64,000 nucleotides of DNA from Selenomonadales bacterium (GTDB lineage Bacteria; Bacillota; Negativicutes; Sporomusales; UBA7701). The translations under genes were made by a program, and so were the position numbers. The DNA lies in the NCBI GenBank assembly GCA_029976065.1, contig JARKNV010000003.1, positions 102,343-166,342 on the forward strand, in the 5' to 3' direction. The notes beneath the pieces were generated by a model. The model worked only from the letters and a program-made list of their open reading frames with translations, was not told where the DNA came from and did no database searches. This document shows, piece after piece, positions 15,876 through 24,618 of this stretch. Each line of letters opens with the position of its first letter. Within the stretch, counting starts at the first letter, position 1.

Positions 15876-16322
15876 ATGGGACTGGATTTTAGCCACTGCG
15901 AAGCACGCTGGGGATATATAGGCTTCATGCAATTTCGTACAAAACTTGCGGCCGAGGCTGGCATCGCTCTTCGTTGTATGGATGGATTTAATTACAATTC
16001 TAGCCTTTCACAGCAGTATGAGCATTTATCAATTTACGGCAGCGAGGCCAAGCCGAGCGATGGTTCATTGATGTACGGGCATTATGTCGGCAACCAGCCA
16101 GCTATTCCATGGTCAAAAATCAATGATCCAATAAAATATCTGCTTAACCATTCTGACTGCGAAGGCGAACTAACACCGGATGAATGCCGCAAAGTCGCCC
16201 CGCGCCTTCGGGAATTGGTGGCGGGCTGGCCGGATGGTGACAGAGACAAAGAGAACGCACTAGAACTTGCCGATGGCATGGACGCTGCGGCAGCGGCAGG
16301 CGAGAGCTTGAGGTTTTGCTAA
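15876..16322 (+). CDS. Hypothetical phage protein
   Basis: 148 residues starting MGLDFSHCEARWGYIGFMQF after AAAGGATGAGAG. It has mixed alpha/beta sequence, and a conserved-looking start (GLDFSHC...WSY-like) met in phage proteins of unknown function. Moderately AT-rich. Confidence 0.6.
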   Translation: MGLDFSHCEARWGYIGFMQFRTKLAAEAGIALRCMDGFNYNSSLSQQYEHLSIYGSEAKPSDGSLMYGHYVGNQPAIPWSKINDPIKYLLNHSDCEGELTPDECRKVAPRLRELVAGWPDGDRDKENALELADGMDAAAAAGESLRFC

Positions 16323-16639
16323 CCACCGAACCCCATGAAGAGAGGCCCGGCAGGTGACGCCTCCTGGCCGGCTGATGTCGGGCCGAGTGATGAAGATAAA
16401 ACGGGGATTCGCCGGCGATCGCCGGCCACTGATGAAGAGAGAAGCAGCGCTGCGAAACCGAACCGGGCGGGATGGAGGCCAGGACTCCCGCCACGGTGAG
16501 GTAGAAATTTCCAGTTTCTTCCTTATTATATATACATGGGAGATGAGAGAGCATGAAAAAGATACTGGTCTTAAAGGCCAAACACAATAAGCCGCGGAAG
16601 CCCTGCGGCTTTTCCTGTGCCCGAAAGGGGGCACGGTAG
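16323..16639. other. Intergenic region with terminator, no convincing gene
   Basis: About 317 bases. A 78-codon frame (16354-16590) lacks a usable ribosome site. A short frame begins at 16554 (MKKILVLKAKHNK) after GGAGATGAGAGAGC, but it runs into the terminator hairpin, so I do not call it a gene. Confidence 0.5.
16589..16614 (+). terminator. Rho-independent terminator
   Basis: AAGCCGC and GCGGCTT form a stem around a nine-base loop, followed by TTTCC. It separates the SbcCD/AbrB part of the early region from the modification genes. Confidence 0.65.
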
Positions 16640-17635
16640 GTGGGCGGCACCAAGATCGAATGGACTCGTAACCCTGACGGCAGCAAGGGCAAAGTCTGGA
16701 ATCCTATTACAGGCTGTACGCCCGTTTCTCCGGGATGTGCCCACTGCTACGCGGACAGGCAGGCGAAACGATTCTGGAAGGACCGGAAGTTTTCCGATAT
16801 CGCCCTCATGTCGGACAAGATTATCGAGGCCCCACTACACTGGCGGAAGCCTCAACGAATCTTTGCCGGCAGCATGACAGACTTTTTCCACGCCGATATC
16901 CCCGACTGGTGGCTCGACATTGTTTTCGGGATTATGGTGCTGGCGCCGCAGCATACCTTTCAGGTGCTGACCAAACGGCCGGAGCGGATGGCCGAATACG
17001 TCGCCGGTGCTAAACAGCGGGTTTACGACAAAGCTTTCGATATTGCAGGTGACGGCCGGTTTGCCTGCGAGGTAAGGTGGCCGCTCCCGAACTTATGGAA
17101 CGGCACGACGGTTTGCAATCAGGACGAGGCTGACCGCAATATCCCGTTTCTCCTCCAGACGCCGGCGGCGGTGCGGTTCGTCAGCGTGGAACCGATGCTG
17201 GGGCCGGTGGACCTGCGGCAATACCTCATCAGTGAGCAGGTATGCTGCGGACAAAGCAAAGGGCAGAAAATCCATTGTGACCTTGACGGCAACTATCTTG
17301 GCGCTACCCATGATTGCTGTGGCAGCCCGATAATGACGCCTACGCTCGACTGGGTAATCTGCGGCGGCGAGAGCGGCCCCGGAGCCCGGCCGATGCATCC
17401 GGAGTGGGCGCGGAGCCTGCGGGATCAGTGCAAGGCGGCGGGAGTGCCGTTCATGTTCAAACAGCATGGGGAATGGGTAAATGCCGATGAAAACCCGGAC
17501 TGCTGCGAGGGGAAGAAATCGGCGACGGTTCATTACATGGAAGATGGGACACCGATGGTATATGTCGGCAAAAAAGCCGCCGGCCGCCTGCTTGACGGTG
17601 AGTTATGGGACCAGTACCCGGTACCTCAGCCATGA
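16640..17635 (+). CDS. Phage Gp37/Gp68 family protein (DUF5131)
   Basis: 331 residues. The family signature is clear: GGTKIEWTRNPDG, WNPITGCTPVSPGCAHCYA with Cys26, Cys33 and Cys36, MTDFFHADIPDWWLD, VLTKRPERM, and DWVICGGESGPGARPM. Distantly radical-SAM-like by its cysteine layout and barrel-type strands, but its reaction is unknown. GTG start follows GAAAGGGGG. It heads a coupled block that continues into the helicase-methyltransferase and cytosine methyltransferase, suggesting a link to nucleic-acid modification. Confidence 0.85.
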   Translation: MGGTKIEWTRNPDGSKGKVWNPITGCTPVSPGCAHCYADRQAKRFWKDRKFSDIALMSDKIIEAPLHWRKPQRIFAGSMTDFFHADIPDWWLDIVFGIMVLAPQHTFQVLTKRPERMAEYVAGAKQRVYDKAFDIAGDGRFACEVRWPLPNLWNGTTVCNQDEADRNIPFLLQTPAAVRFVSVEPMLGPVDLRQYLISEQVCCGQSKGQKIHCDLDGNYLGATHDCCGSPIMTPTLDWVICGGESGPGARPMHPEWARSLRDQCKAAGVPFMFKQHGEWVNADENPDCCEGKKSATVHYMEDGTPMVYVGKKAAGRLLDGELWDQYPVPQP

Positions 17636-17814
17636 CGCTCCACATCTTCCCCTGCCGCGTCAACGCTCCCGACTTCGCCCAGGCCCAGGAGGCTGTCGTG
17701 GCGCTCATGCTGACAAAGAACATTAAGCCGACCGAGCCGCCGCGGCCGTTCATATGCCTAGTGCAATACGGCGACGGCCCTCTGTGGGAATGCTACGCCA
17801 AATGTGAGGGGTGA
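17632..17814 (+). CDS. Hypothetical 60-residue protein
   Basis: ATG overlaps the previous stop. The product MTLHIFPCRVNAPDFAQAQE... ends LWECYAKCEG. It is coupled on both sides. Unknown function. Confidence 0.5.
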   Translation: MTLHIFPCRVNAPDFAQAQEAVVALMLTKNIKPTEPPRPFICLVQYGDGPLWECYAKCEG

Positions 17815-17996
17815 TGATGATGCCTGCAAACTACCGAAAAGCCCTGCCCCCGAAACACTGGCCCATGGCGGTGCTGGTCATGCAATGCCTTACGGCGATG
17901 GGCAAACACGCCGCCCGGACGGGACAGCGGGTAAATTTCGACCTGGCTGCGTTTGCCGAGGCGATAAGGGAGAGGGCACGGGAGACAATGATATGA
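17811..17996 (+). CDS. Hypothetical 61-residue protein
   Basis: Several ATG codons in a row (17811-17822) allow slightly different starts. The product is helical (HWPMAVLVMQCLTAMGKHAA..., FAEAIRERARE). It overlaps the helicase-methyltransferase start by four bases. Unknown. Confidence 0.5.
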   Translation: MMMMPANYRKALPPKHWPMAVLVMQCLTAMGKHAARTGQRVNFDLAAFAEAIRERARETMI

Positions 17997-20512
17997 CCTA
18001 TCACGATTTCCTACTAAACAAAATGGAACTCGCCCGCGACAGCGGCTTCGATATTCCCCTCGACGACATCAATCCCATTCTCAAGCCTCACCAGCGGGCA
18101 GCCGTCCAGTGGGCGGTTAGGGGCGGACGCCGGGCCCTGTTCGAATCCTTCGGCCTTGGCAAAACGGTACAGGAGCTGGAATGGTGCCGGATCATCACCC
18201 AGCGCGAAGGAGGCAAGGCCCTGATAGTCCTCCCCCTGGGAGTGAAGCAGGAATTCACCCGCGACGCCGTGCAGCTGCTCGGCATGGATCCTCCGCAATA
18301 CGTCCGGACCATGGCCGAAGCCGCCGCGGCTGAAACCGACATCCTCATCACCAACTACGAGCGGGTGCGCGACGGCGATATCGACCCCACCTACTTCACC
18401 GCCACCTCCCTCGACGAAGCCTCCGTCCTCCGCAGCTATGGCAGCAAAACGTACCAGACCTTCCTCGACAAGTTCAAGGGCGTCCGGTATAAGCTTCTCG
18501 CCACCGCCACGCCGGCGCCCAACCGATATAAGGAACTCATCCACTACGCCGGCTACCTGGAGATCATGGACACCGGCCAGGCCCTGACCCGCTTTTTTCA
18601 GCGCGACTCGACCAAGGCCAACAACCTCACCCTATACCCGCACAAGGAAAACGAGTTCTGGCTATGGCTGTCCAGCTGGGCCCTGTTCATCACCGCCCCC
18701 TCCGACCTCGGCTTCGACGACACCGGCTACATACTGCCTCCGCTCAAAATTAACTACCACGAAATCCCCGTCGACCACTCTGCCGGTCTCACCGAAAAGG
18801 ACGGCCAGGTCAAACTCCTGCGGGACGCGGCTGTATCTCTCGCCGACGCCGCCCGGGAGAAAAGGGACAGCATCGACGGCCGTGTGGCAAAGATGGCCGA
18901 GATTGTCAACGAGGATCCAGACGCCCACTTCATTCTCTGGCATGACCTCGAGGATGAGCGGCACGCCATCAAAAAAGCCCTGCCCGCTGCGGTCGACATC
19001 TACGGCAGCCAGGACTATGACCTCCGCGAACAGCGGGTAATTGACTTCAGCGACGGCAAAATCAGGCTGTTCGCCACCAAGAAAGAACTCTCCGGCCAGG
19101 GATGCAACTTCCAGCGCCACTGCCACCGGGCCATCTTCCTCGGCATCGACTATGAATTCAACGACTTCATCCAGGCCATCCACCGGATATATCGATTTCT
19201 CCAGACGGAGCAGGTAATCATCGACATCATCTACACCGAAAGCGAGCAGCAGATACTGAAAGTCCTGCTAGAAAAATGGCGGCAGCACGACGCGATGGTC
19301 GCCAAGATGACCGCCATAATCAAAAAACACGGCCTGTCCAGCACCTCATTAGCTGAAAAAATGGCCAGGTCAATCGGAGTGGAGAGAGTGGAAGTCAAGG
19401 GCAAGCATTACACCATCACCAATAACGACTGCATCCTCGAATCTGAGCGGATGGAGACGGACAGCATCGATATGATCCTCACCAGTATCCCCTTCAGCAA
19501 CCATTACGAATATACCCCTAGCTACAACGACTTCGGCCACAACAAGGACAACGAGAAATTCTTCGAGCAGATGGACTACCTGACGCCGAACCTCCTCCGG
19601 ATCCTGAAGCCCGGCCGGCTCGCCGCCATCCACGTCAAGGACCGTATCCTCTTCGGCAACGCCACTGGCACCGGCATGCCCACGGTGGACCCCTTCTCCG
19701 ACCTCACCGTCGCCCACTTCCTCCGGCACGGCTTCCAGTACATGGGCCGAATCACCGTCGTCACCGACGTGGTGAGGGAGAATAACCAGACCTACCGGCT
19801 GGGCTGGTCGGAGCAGTGCAAGGACGGCTCGAAGATGGGTGTCGGCTGCCCGGAGTATATCCTGCTCTTCCGCAAGCTGCCCAGCGACACCAGCAAAGCC
19901 TATGCCGACATGCCGGTGGCCAAGTCCAAGGACGAATACACCCGGGCCCAGTGGCAAATCGACGCCCACGCCTACTGGCGGTCCAGCGGCGACCGGCTCA
20001 TCACCAAGGACGAACTGGCCGCGCTGCCCGTTGATAATCTGCAGGCCGTGTACCGCAAGTTCTCCAGGGAAAGCGTCTACGACTACCACCAGCACGTCGC
20101 CCTGGCCAAGAAGCTCGACCATGACGGGAAGCTGCCGGCGTCGTTCATGGTCGTCGCCCCGGGATCCTGGACGGAAGGTGTCTGGGACGACATCAACCGC
20201 ATGAAGACACTGAACACGAAGCAGTCGCAAAAACGCAAGGAAATGCACGTCTGCCCGCTGCAGCTGGATATAGTCGAGCGGCTGATAAACCGGTACAGCA
20301 ACCCCGGCGAGGTAGTATTCGACCCGTTCGGGGGGATCATGACGGTCCCCATGATGGCCGTTAAGCTCGGCCGGTATGGACAGGCCTGCGAGCTCAACAG
20401 CGATTACTTCCGCGACGGCCTGGGCTACATGCAGGTTGCCGAGGCAATGAGAGACGCGCCGACACTGTTCGACTTCATCGACGGGACGGACGTGAAGGGG
20501 GAGGCGGGATGA
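17993..20512 (+). CDS. Fusion of SNF2-like helicase and DNA (N4/N6) methyltransferase
   Basis: 839 residues. The N-terminal half is a superfamily-2 helicase: FGLGKTVQ (Lys57), a Walker B replaced by SLDEASVL, ATATPAPNRY as motif III, and IQAIHRIYRFLQ as motif VI. The C-terminal half is an amino-methyltransferase: TSIPFSNHYEY at 497-501 in the place of the DPPY/SPPW catalytic motif, and FDPFGGIMTVPMMA (Asp777) as the AdoMet-binding motif. The ATG at 17993 overlaps the preceding stop; a longer frame from 17804 has no ribosome site. It precedes the cytosine methyltransferase with a 4-base overlap. May remodel and methylate phage DNA, possibly to resist restriction. Confidence 0.85.
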   Translation: MTYHDFLLNKMELARDSGFDIPLDDINPILKPHQRAAVQWAVRGGRRALFESFGLGKTVQELEWCRIITQREGGKALIVLPLGVKQEFTRDAVQLLGMDPPQYVRTMAEAAAAETDILITNYERVRDGDIDPTYFTATSLDEASVLRSYGSKTYQTFLDKFKGVRYKLLATATPAPNRYKELIHYAGYLEIMDTGQALTRFFQRDSTKANNLTLYPHKENEFWLWLSSWALFITAPSDLGFDDTGYILPPLKINYHEIPVDHSAGLTEKDGQVKLLRDAAVSLADAAREKRDSIDGRVAKMAEIVNEDPDAHFILWHDLEDERHAIKKALPAAVDIYGSQDYDLREQRVIDFSDGKIRLFATKKELSGQGCNFQRHCHRAIFLGIDYEFNDFIQAIHRIYRFLQTEQVIIDIIYTESEQQILKVLLEKWRQHDAMVAKMTAIIKKHGLSSTSLAEKMARSIGVERVEVKGKHYTITNNDCILESERMETDSIDMILTSIPFSNHYEYTPSYNDFGHNKDNEKFFEQMDYLTPNLLRILKPGRLAAIHVKDRILFGNATGTGMPTVDPFSDLTVAHFLRHGFQYMGRITVVTDVVRENNQTYRLGWSEQCKDGSKMGVGCPEYILLFRKLPSDTSKAYADMPVAKSKDEYTRAQWQIDAHAYWRSSGDRLITKDELAALPVDNLQAVYRKFSRESVYDYHQHVALAKKLDHDGKLPASFMVVAPGSWTEGVWDDINRMKTLNTKQSQKRKEMHVCPLQLDIVERLINRYSNPGEVVFDPFGGIMTVPMMAVKLGRYGQACELNSDYFRDGLGYMQVAEAMRDAPTLFDFIDGTDVKGEAG

Positions 20513-22497
20513 TGGAACTATTCGAGGAGATCATCGTAGACAACTTCGCCGGCGGCGGCGGGGCCAGCACTGGTATCAGCGCCGCCATCGGCCGCTCTGT
20601 GGATATCGCCATCAATCACGACCCGTCCGCCATCGCCATGCACAAGGCCAACCACCCCGACACCGAGCACTACTGCGAAGATGTCTGGAACGTAGATCCG
20701 CGCGAGGCCGTCAAGGGCCGTCTGGTCGGCCTCTGCTGGTTCAGCCCGGACTGCAAGCATTTCAGCAAGGCCAAGGGCGGCAAGCCCGTTGAGAAGAATA
20801 TCCGCGGCCTCGCATGGGTGGCGGTCAGGTGGGCGGCTACCGTCCGCCCCCGCGTCATCATTCTGGAGAACGTCGAGGAGTTCAAAACCTGGGGCCCGCT
20901 GCTTAAAGACGGCCGGCCGGACCCCGACAAGAAGGGGAAGACCTTCGGCGCCTTCGTCAACGCGCTGAAACGTCTCGGCTACCAGGTCGACTTCCGGGAG
21001 CTCAAGGCCTGCGACTACGGTGCGCCGACCATCCGCAAACGATTATTTCTTATCGCCCGCAACGACGGCCGCCCCATCGTCTGGCCGAAGCCTACCCATG
21101 GCGACCCCAACTGCGCAGCGGTCAAGCGGGGCCGACTGAAGCCCTGGCGGACAGCCGCCGAGATCATCGACTGGTCTCTGCCCTGCCCGTCCATCTTCGA
21201 AAGGCAGCGGCCGCTGGCCGATAATACCCTTCGCCGAATCGCCCGCGGCATTCAGCGTTTCGTCATTGACAACCCGAAGCCTTTTATTATCAAGGTCAAT
21301 CATGAGGGCGAGATGTTTCGCGGGCAGCGCATTGACGACCCGCTGGCCACCATTACGGCGAAGAACGGCTGGGGGCTGGTATCGCCGCATATAACCAAAT
21401 TCCGCACCGGCTCCACCGGACACCCCCTGGACGAACCCCTGCACACAATCACATCAGGTGAAGGGAGCAAGCGGCCGGCCGGCGCCGCCCATGCGATGGG
21501 CATGGTATCGGCCACGTTGATTCAGACCGGTTACGGCGAGCGCGAAGGGCAACTTCCCCGCGTCCCTGGGATAGACAAGCCCCTTGGCACGGTAGTCGCC
21601 GGCGGCGCAAAACATGCGGTGGTGTCGGCCATGCTCAGTCCTTCAATGCTAGTGAACACCTCCGGCCATCCCGGCAGCGGTGCCGATGAGCCGGTCAGAA
21701 CAATAACCACCGGCGGCCACCACGCCCTTGTATCTGCCTACCTCGTCGGCGCCGGCGGCCCTGAGTACATGGGGAAACCCGCTCCGATAGACGAGCCATT
21801 CCGCACGATCATCACCGAAAACCACCGGGCCCTTGTTACCACATTCCTATCCAAGTACCACGGCCTGAAATCCCCCGGCGATGTGCGCGGCCATCTCCCC
21901 GACGAGACGCTGCGTACGCTTGACACCTCCAACCGTTATGGCCTGGTGGCCGCCTCCCTCGTGAAGCATTACGGCGGCAACTACACCGGGCCGGGGGCGG
22001 GAATGGAGGAGCCGGTGCCCACGGTGACCACCGTCGACCACAACGCCCTGGTGACCAGCCATCTAGTGAAGCTCAAAGGCGATAACACCGGCCAGGCGGC
22101 GACCGAACCGCTCCATACCATCACCGCCGGCGGACTCCACTTCGGCGAGGTCAGAGCCTTTTTGCTCAAATACTACGGCACCGCCACCGGGCAGGCCGCT
22201 GACGAGCCGATACACACCATCACCACCAAGGACCGAATCGGGCTGGTGACCATCCACGGCCAGGACTATCAGATTGTCGACATCGGCATGAGGATGCTCC
22301 GGCCCCGTGAATTGTTCAACGCCCAGGCCTTCCCGCCTGACTACATAATCGACCGGGACTGCGACGGCAAGCCCTTCACGCAAGCGGAGCAGGTGGCCAA
22401 GTGCGGAAACTCAGTATCTCCGGTTATACCGACGGCCATAGTGCGGGCGAACGTGCCGGAGCTGTGCACGGGGACTGCTGCGGCCGTAGCCGGGTAA
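20509..22497 (+). CDS. C5-cytosine DNA methyltransferase with nine internal repeats
   Basis: 662 residues. Motif I is VDNFAGGGGASTGI; the catalytic loop is WFSPDCKHFS with Cys82; motif VI is ILENVEEF; motif VIII-like CDYGAPTIRKRLFLIAR; late motifs RMLRPRELFNAQAFP and KCGNSVSP. Between about residues 275 and 585 a unit of 30-45 residues recurs nine times, each opening with D-E-P-x-x-T-I-T and continuing ...ALV.  This occupies the target-recognition region and makes the protein much longer than typical enzymes (about 350-450). Likely protects phage DNA. Confidence 0.92.
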   Translation: MMELFEEIIVDNFAGGGGASTGISAAIGRSVDIAINHDPSAIAMHKANHPDTEHYCEDVWNVDPREAVKGRLVGLCWFSPDCKHFSKAKGGKPVEKNIRGLAWVAVRWAATVRPRVIILENVEEFKTWGPLLKDGRPDPDKKGKTFGAFVNALKRLGYQVDFRELKACDYGAPTIRKRLFLIARNDGRPIVWPKPTHGDPNCAAVKRGRLKPWRTAAEIIDWSLPCPSIFERQRPLADNTLRRIARGIQRFVIDNPKPFIIKVNHEGEMFRGQRIDDPLATITAKNGWGLVSPHITKFRTGSTGHPLDEPLHTITSGEGSKRPAGAAHAMGMVSATLIQTGYGEREGQLPRVPGIDKPLGTVVAGGAKHAVVSAMLSPSMLVNTSGHPGSGADEPVRTITTGGHHALVSAYLVGAGGPEYMGKPAPIDEPFRTIITENHRALVTTFLSKYHGLKSPGDVRGHLPDETLRTLDTSNRYGLVAASLVKHYGGNYTGPGAGMEEPVPTVTTVDHNALVTSHLVKLKGDNTGQAATEPLHTITAGGLHFGEVRAFLLKYYGTATGQAADEPIHTITTKDRIGLVTIHGQDYQIVDIGMRMLRPRELFNAQAFPPDYIIDRDCDGKPFTQAEQVAKCGNSVSPVIPTAIVRANVPELCTGTAAAVAG

Positions 22498-22520
22498 AAG
22501 AAAAACCGCCCCAAGGCGGT
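22498..22520 (-). terminator. Terminator for the leftward gene at 22520-22732
   Basis: On the minus strand ACCGCC, loop TTGG, GGCGGT, then TTTTTCTTTT. It also sits at the stop of the methyltransferase on the other strand, where a weaker run of A precedes it. Confidence 0.75.
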
Positions 22521-22732
22521 CAGGCAATTGATTTTAGCGTCCTTTTGATTCTACCGATGATCTTTTTCTGGGTTTCATCGTTTAACTGCTCCCATTCATG
22601 CAGGGTAAACAATATTTCCGGGTGAGAAGACGAAACCATCTGGCTAACGACCTTGAAGCTTTTCCCCGACCTGGTTATAGCCTTTTCAAAATCACCTACT
22701 AACCGAAACATGATCACCTTATTGAAGTCCAT
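22520..22732 (-). CDS. Hypothetical protein on the opposite strand (possible moron)
   Basis: 70 residues (MDFNKVIMFRLVGDFEKAI...). The ATG at 22732 follows GGGAGTGATCTG; a TATAAT lies about 20 bases further upstream on this strand, and a strong terminator follows. An upstream TTG at 22792 would include the promoter. It is the only leftward gene in the long rightward early region, with its own promoter and terminator, so it could be expressed in the lysogen. No family recognised. Confidence 0.65.
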   Translation of the reverse strand: MDFNKVIMFRLVGDFEKAITRSGKSFKVVSQMVSSSHPEILFTLHEWEQLNDETQKKIIGRIKRTLKSIA

Positions 22733-22818
22733 CAGATCACTCCCGGGAGCAAAATTATAACTTTGGTTATATTTTCTCCCTAGTTTCGACAAATCCTTTA
22801 ATGTTTGGAGGCGATCAC

Positions 22819-23796
22819 TTGCGCATCGCTCTCATCCAAGTAGACGGCAAGCTCCCCAACCTCGCCCTCATGAAGATCAGCAGCTATTACAAAGCCCTCG
22901 GCGACGACGTAATCCTATACCGCAACCCCGACGACTACCTTCTCGGCCAAGACCTTTTCAACCCCATCGACAAGGCATATGCAGCGGTGATCTTCGACGA
23001 TTCGGTCAAGAAGCGCTCTCTGAGGATGGCGAAGCAGCTTGCCGCCGCCGGCGTGGAAGTCGGCGGCACCGGCTGGGACTTGGAGAAAACCCTGCCGCCC
23101 GAGATCGAGGTCCTGCCCGCCGATTATGACCTATACGGCATCACCTACGGCTTCGGTTTCACCTCCCGCGGATGCATCCGCTCTTGTCCCTTCTGCGTCG
23201 TTCCCAAGAAGGAGGGCACAATCAGGCACGTCGCCTGGCCAGCCGAGATCGCCAACCCCAAGTCAAAGGCGCTGGTGCTGCTTGACAACAACTTCCTTGC
23301 CTCGCCGCTCTGGCGAGAAAAGGCCCAGCAGATCATCGACAACGGCTACCGCGTCGACTTCACCCAGGGCCTCGACATTCGCCTCGTTACCGATGAGGCC
23401 GCCGACTACATCGCCAATATGAAACACGGCCGGCGCATCCACTTCGCCTTCGACCATATCGGCGATGAGCAGATCGTCCGCAGCGGGATCGAGAAGCTGC
23501 TGGCCAGGGGCCTCAAAGGCGACGACCTTTCCTTTTACGTCCTCACCAACTACAACAGCACTCACGAAGAGGACCGCCGGCGGATCGCCATCCTGGACGA
23601 ATACGGAGCCAACCCCTTCATTATGGTCTACGATAAGCGGAAAGCGCCGGAGATTACCCGACGCCTGGCGCTCTGGTGCAATAAATACTGGTCGAAGAAA
23701 GCCTGCCGGTTCGAGGACTTCGACCGCAAGGCCTTCCGGCAGAAGAAGCGCCTAGATTATCAACCCGGGGAGGGAGAGATATGCGCAACATCATAG
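22819..23796 (+). CDS. Phage radical SAM protein
   Basis: 325 residues. The cluster motif C119-x3-C123-x2-C126 lies in FTSRGCIRSCPFCVVP. About 110 residues before it resemble the B12-binding-like fold that precedes MiaB/RimO-type radical SAM domains (RIALIQVDGKLPNLALMKIS, YAAVIFDDS). Barrel strands follow (LVLLDNNFLA, DFTQGLDIRLV, FAFDH). TTG at 22819 has GGAGG at the right distance; the ATG at 22801 does not. Substrate unknown. Its place beside DNA methyltransferases and a glycosylase suggests nucleic-acid or nucleotide modification. Confidence 0.82.
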   Translation: MRIALIQVDGKLPNLALMKISSYYKALGDDVILYRNPDDYLLGQDLFNPIDKAYAAVIFDDSVKKRSLRMAKQLAAAGVEVGGTGWDLEKTLPPEIEVLPADYDLYGITYGFGFTSRGCIRSCPFCVVPKKEGTIRHVAWPAEIANPKSKALVLLDNNFLASPLWREKAQQIIDNGYRVDFTQGLDIRLVTDEAADYIANMKHGRRIHFAFDHIGDEQIVRSGIEKLLARGLKGDDLSFYVLTNYNSTHEEDRRRIAILDEYGANPFIMVYDKRKAPEITRRLALWCNKYWSKKACRFEDFDRKAFRQKKRLDYQPGEGEICATS

Positions 23797-24023
23797 CCGC
23801 CCTGGCCGTAGCCGCCGCCCTCGTAGCCCTCACCTATACATACAGCCTGGCCGCCGACGCACGGGCCGAGAACGCCGCCCTGCGCCGCGAGATGGCCAAC
23901 ATGAGAGGCCACATGCACGACCAGGCGGCGACGGTAAGGCACCTGACGCACCCGGCGGTGGTGCAGCAGCGGCAGATCGATTATATCCTCCGGCAGGGGG
24001 AGTTCAAGGAGCAGACCCGATGA
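23781..24023 (+). CDS. Small membrane-anchored or secreted protein
   Basis: 80 residues. An N-terminal hydrophobic segment (IIAALAVAAALVALTYTYSLA) ends with an AxA-like site and is followed by a coiled coil (ARAENAALRREMANMRGHM). It overlaps the radical SAM stop. Could anchor a complex in the inner membrane; no family recognised. Confidence 0.6.
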   Translation: MRNIIAALAVAAALVALTYTYSLAADARAENAALRREMANMRGHMHDQAATVRHLTHPAVVQQRQIDYILRQGEFKEQTR

Positions 24024-24205
24024 GCTTCGTCAACTACTACGAAAACATCGCGTATTGCCGGCTGAAACGTGTGGAGCTGTCGTCATGGGCGATGCGGGAA
24101 CGTGGGTGCATAGACCCGCGAAAGCAGGGGCCTAAACGCTGCTGCAAGCACTTCAAAAAGAATGCCGAGAGCCCATACTGGTGGCGGCTCGGAATGGAGG
24201 CGTAG
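24020..24205 (+). CDS. Hypothetical cysteine-containing protein
   Basis: 61 residues, overlapping the preceding stop (ATGA). Cysteines occur in YCRLK, RGCIDP and RCCKHF, possibly one metal site. Unknown. Confidence 0.5.
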   Translation: MSFVNYYENIAYCRLKRVELSSWAMRERGCIDPRKQGPKRCCKHFKKNAESPYWWRLGMEA

Positions 24206-24209
24206 GGGT

Positions 24210-24584
24210 ATGCCGCGCGAGATGAACGAGATCGAGAAGAAATTCTACAACTCACACTGGGCAAAAGCTATCAGAAGAGCATTGAAGCCACAAGTACAGA
24301 TTGGCCCTTACCTGGTTGACTTCGTTTTCATGGACGAGATTATTGTCGAGATCGATGGCCACGAAACTCACAAAACCAAAGAGCAGCGAGATTACGATTA
24401 TAAACGCGAACGCTATTTTTTAAAGCAGGGATATACCGTCGTCCGCTTTATGGGCACTGAAGTCTTTCTCAATGCAGACGAATGCGGCATGGAAATGATA
24501 AGGGTTTATGATGCGCGATTAGATCGGCGCAACGCTGATTATGATCGCGGGTGGGAAGAGGCTCTAAAGAGAGACAAAGAATAA
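24210..24584 (+). CDS. DUF559/Vsr-fold endonuclease-like protein
   Basis: 124 residues. The core matches the PD-(D/E)XK fold of DUF559: QVQIGPYLVDFVFMDEIIVEIDGHETH, with Asp and Glu-x-Asp as the metal ligands, then DYDYKRERYFLKQGYTVVRF. The ATG follows GGAGGCGTAGGGGT. It may nick or cut DNA during phage replication or repair, or act on host DNA. Confidence 0.8.
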   Translation: MPREMNEIEKKFYNSHWAKAIRRALKPQVQIGPYLVDFVFMDEIIVEIDGHETHKTKEQRDYDYKRERYFLKQGYTVVRFMGTEVFLNADECGMEMIRVYDARLDRRNADYDRGWEEALKRDKE

Positions 24585-24618
24585 CCGGGCGACTTATCCA
24601 CAGGTGGGAGGGGATAAC

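Noticed and set aside
16354..16590. 78-codon frame between 16323 and 16639
   Set aside because: No ribosome site, no recognisable domain, and the region ends in a terminator.
17804..17992. 63-codon N-terminal extension of the helicase-methyltransferase
   Set aside because: It lacks a ribosome site and overlaps the 17811 gene in another frame; the ATG at 17993 overlaps the preceding stop as neighbouring genes do.
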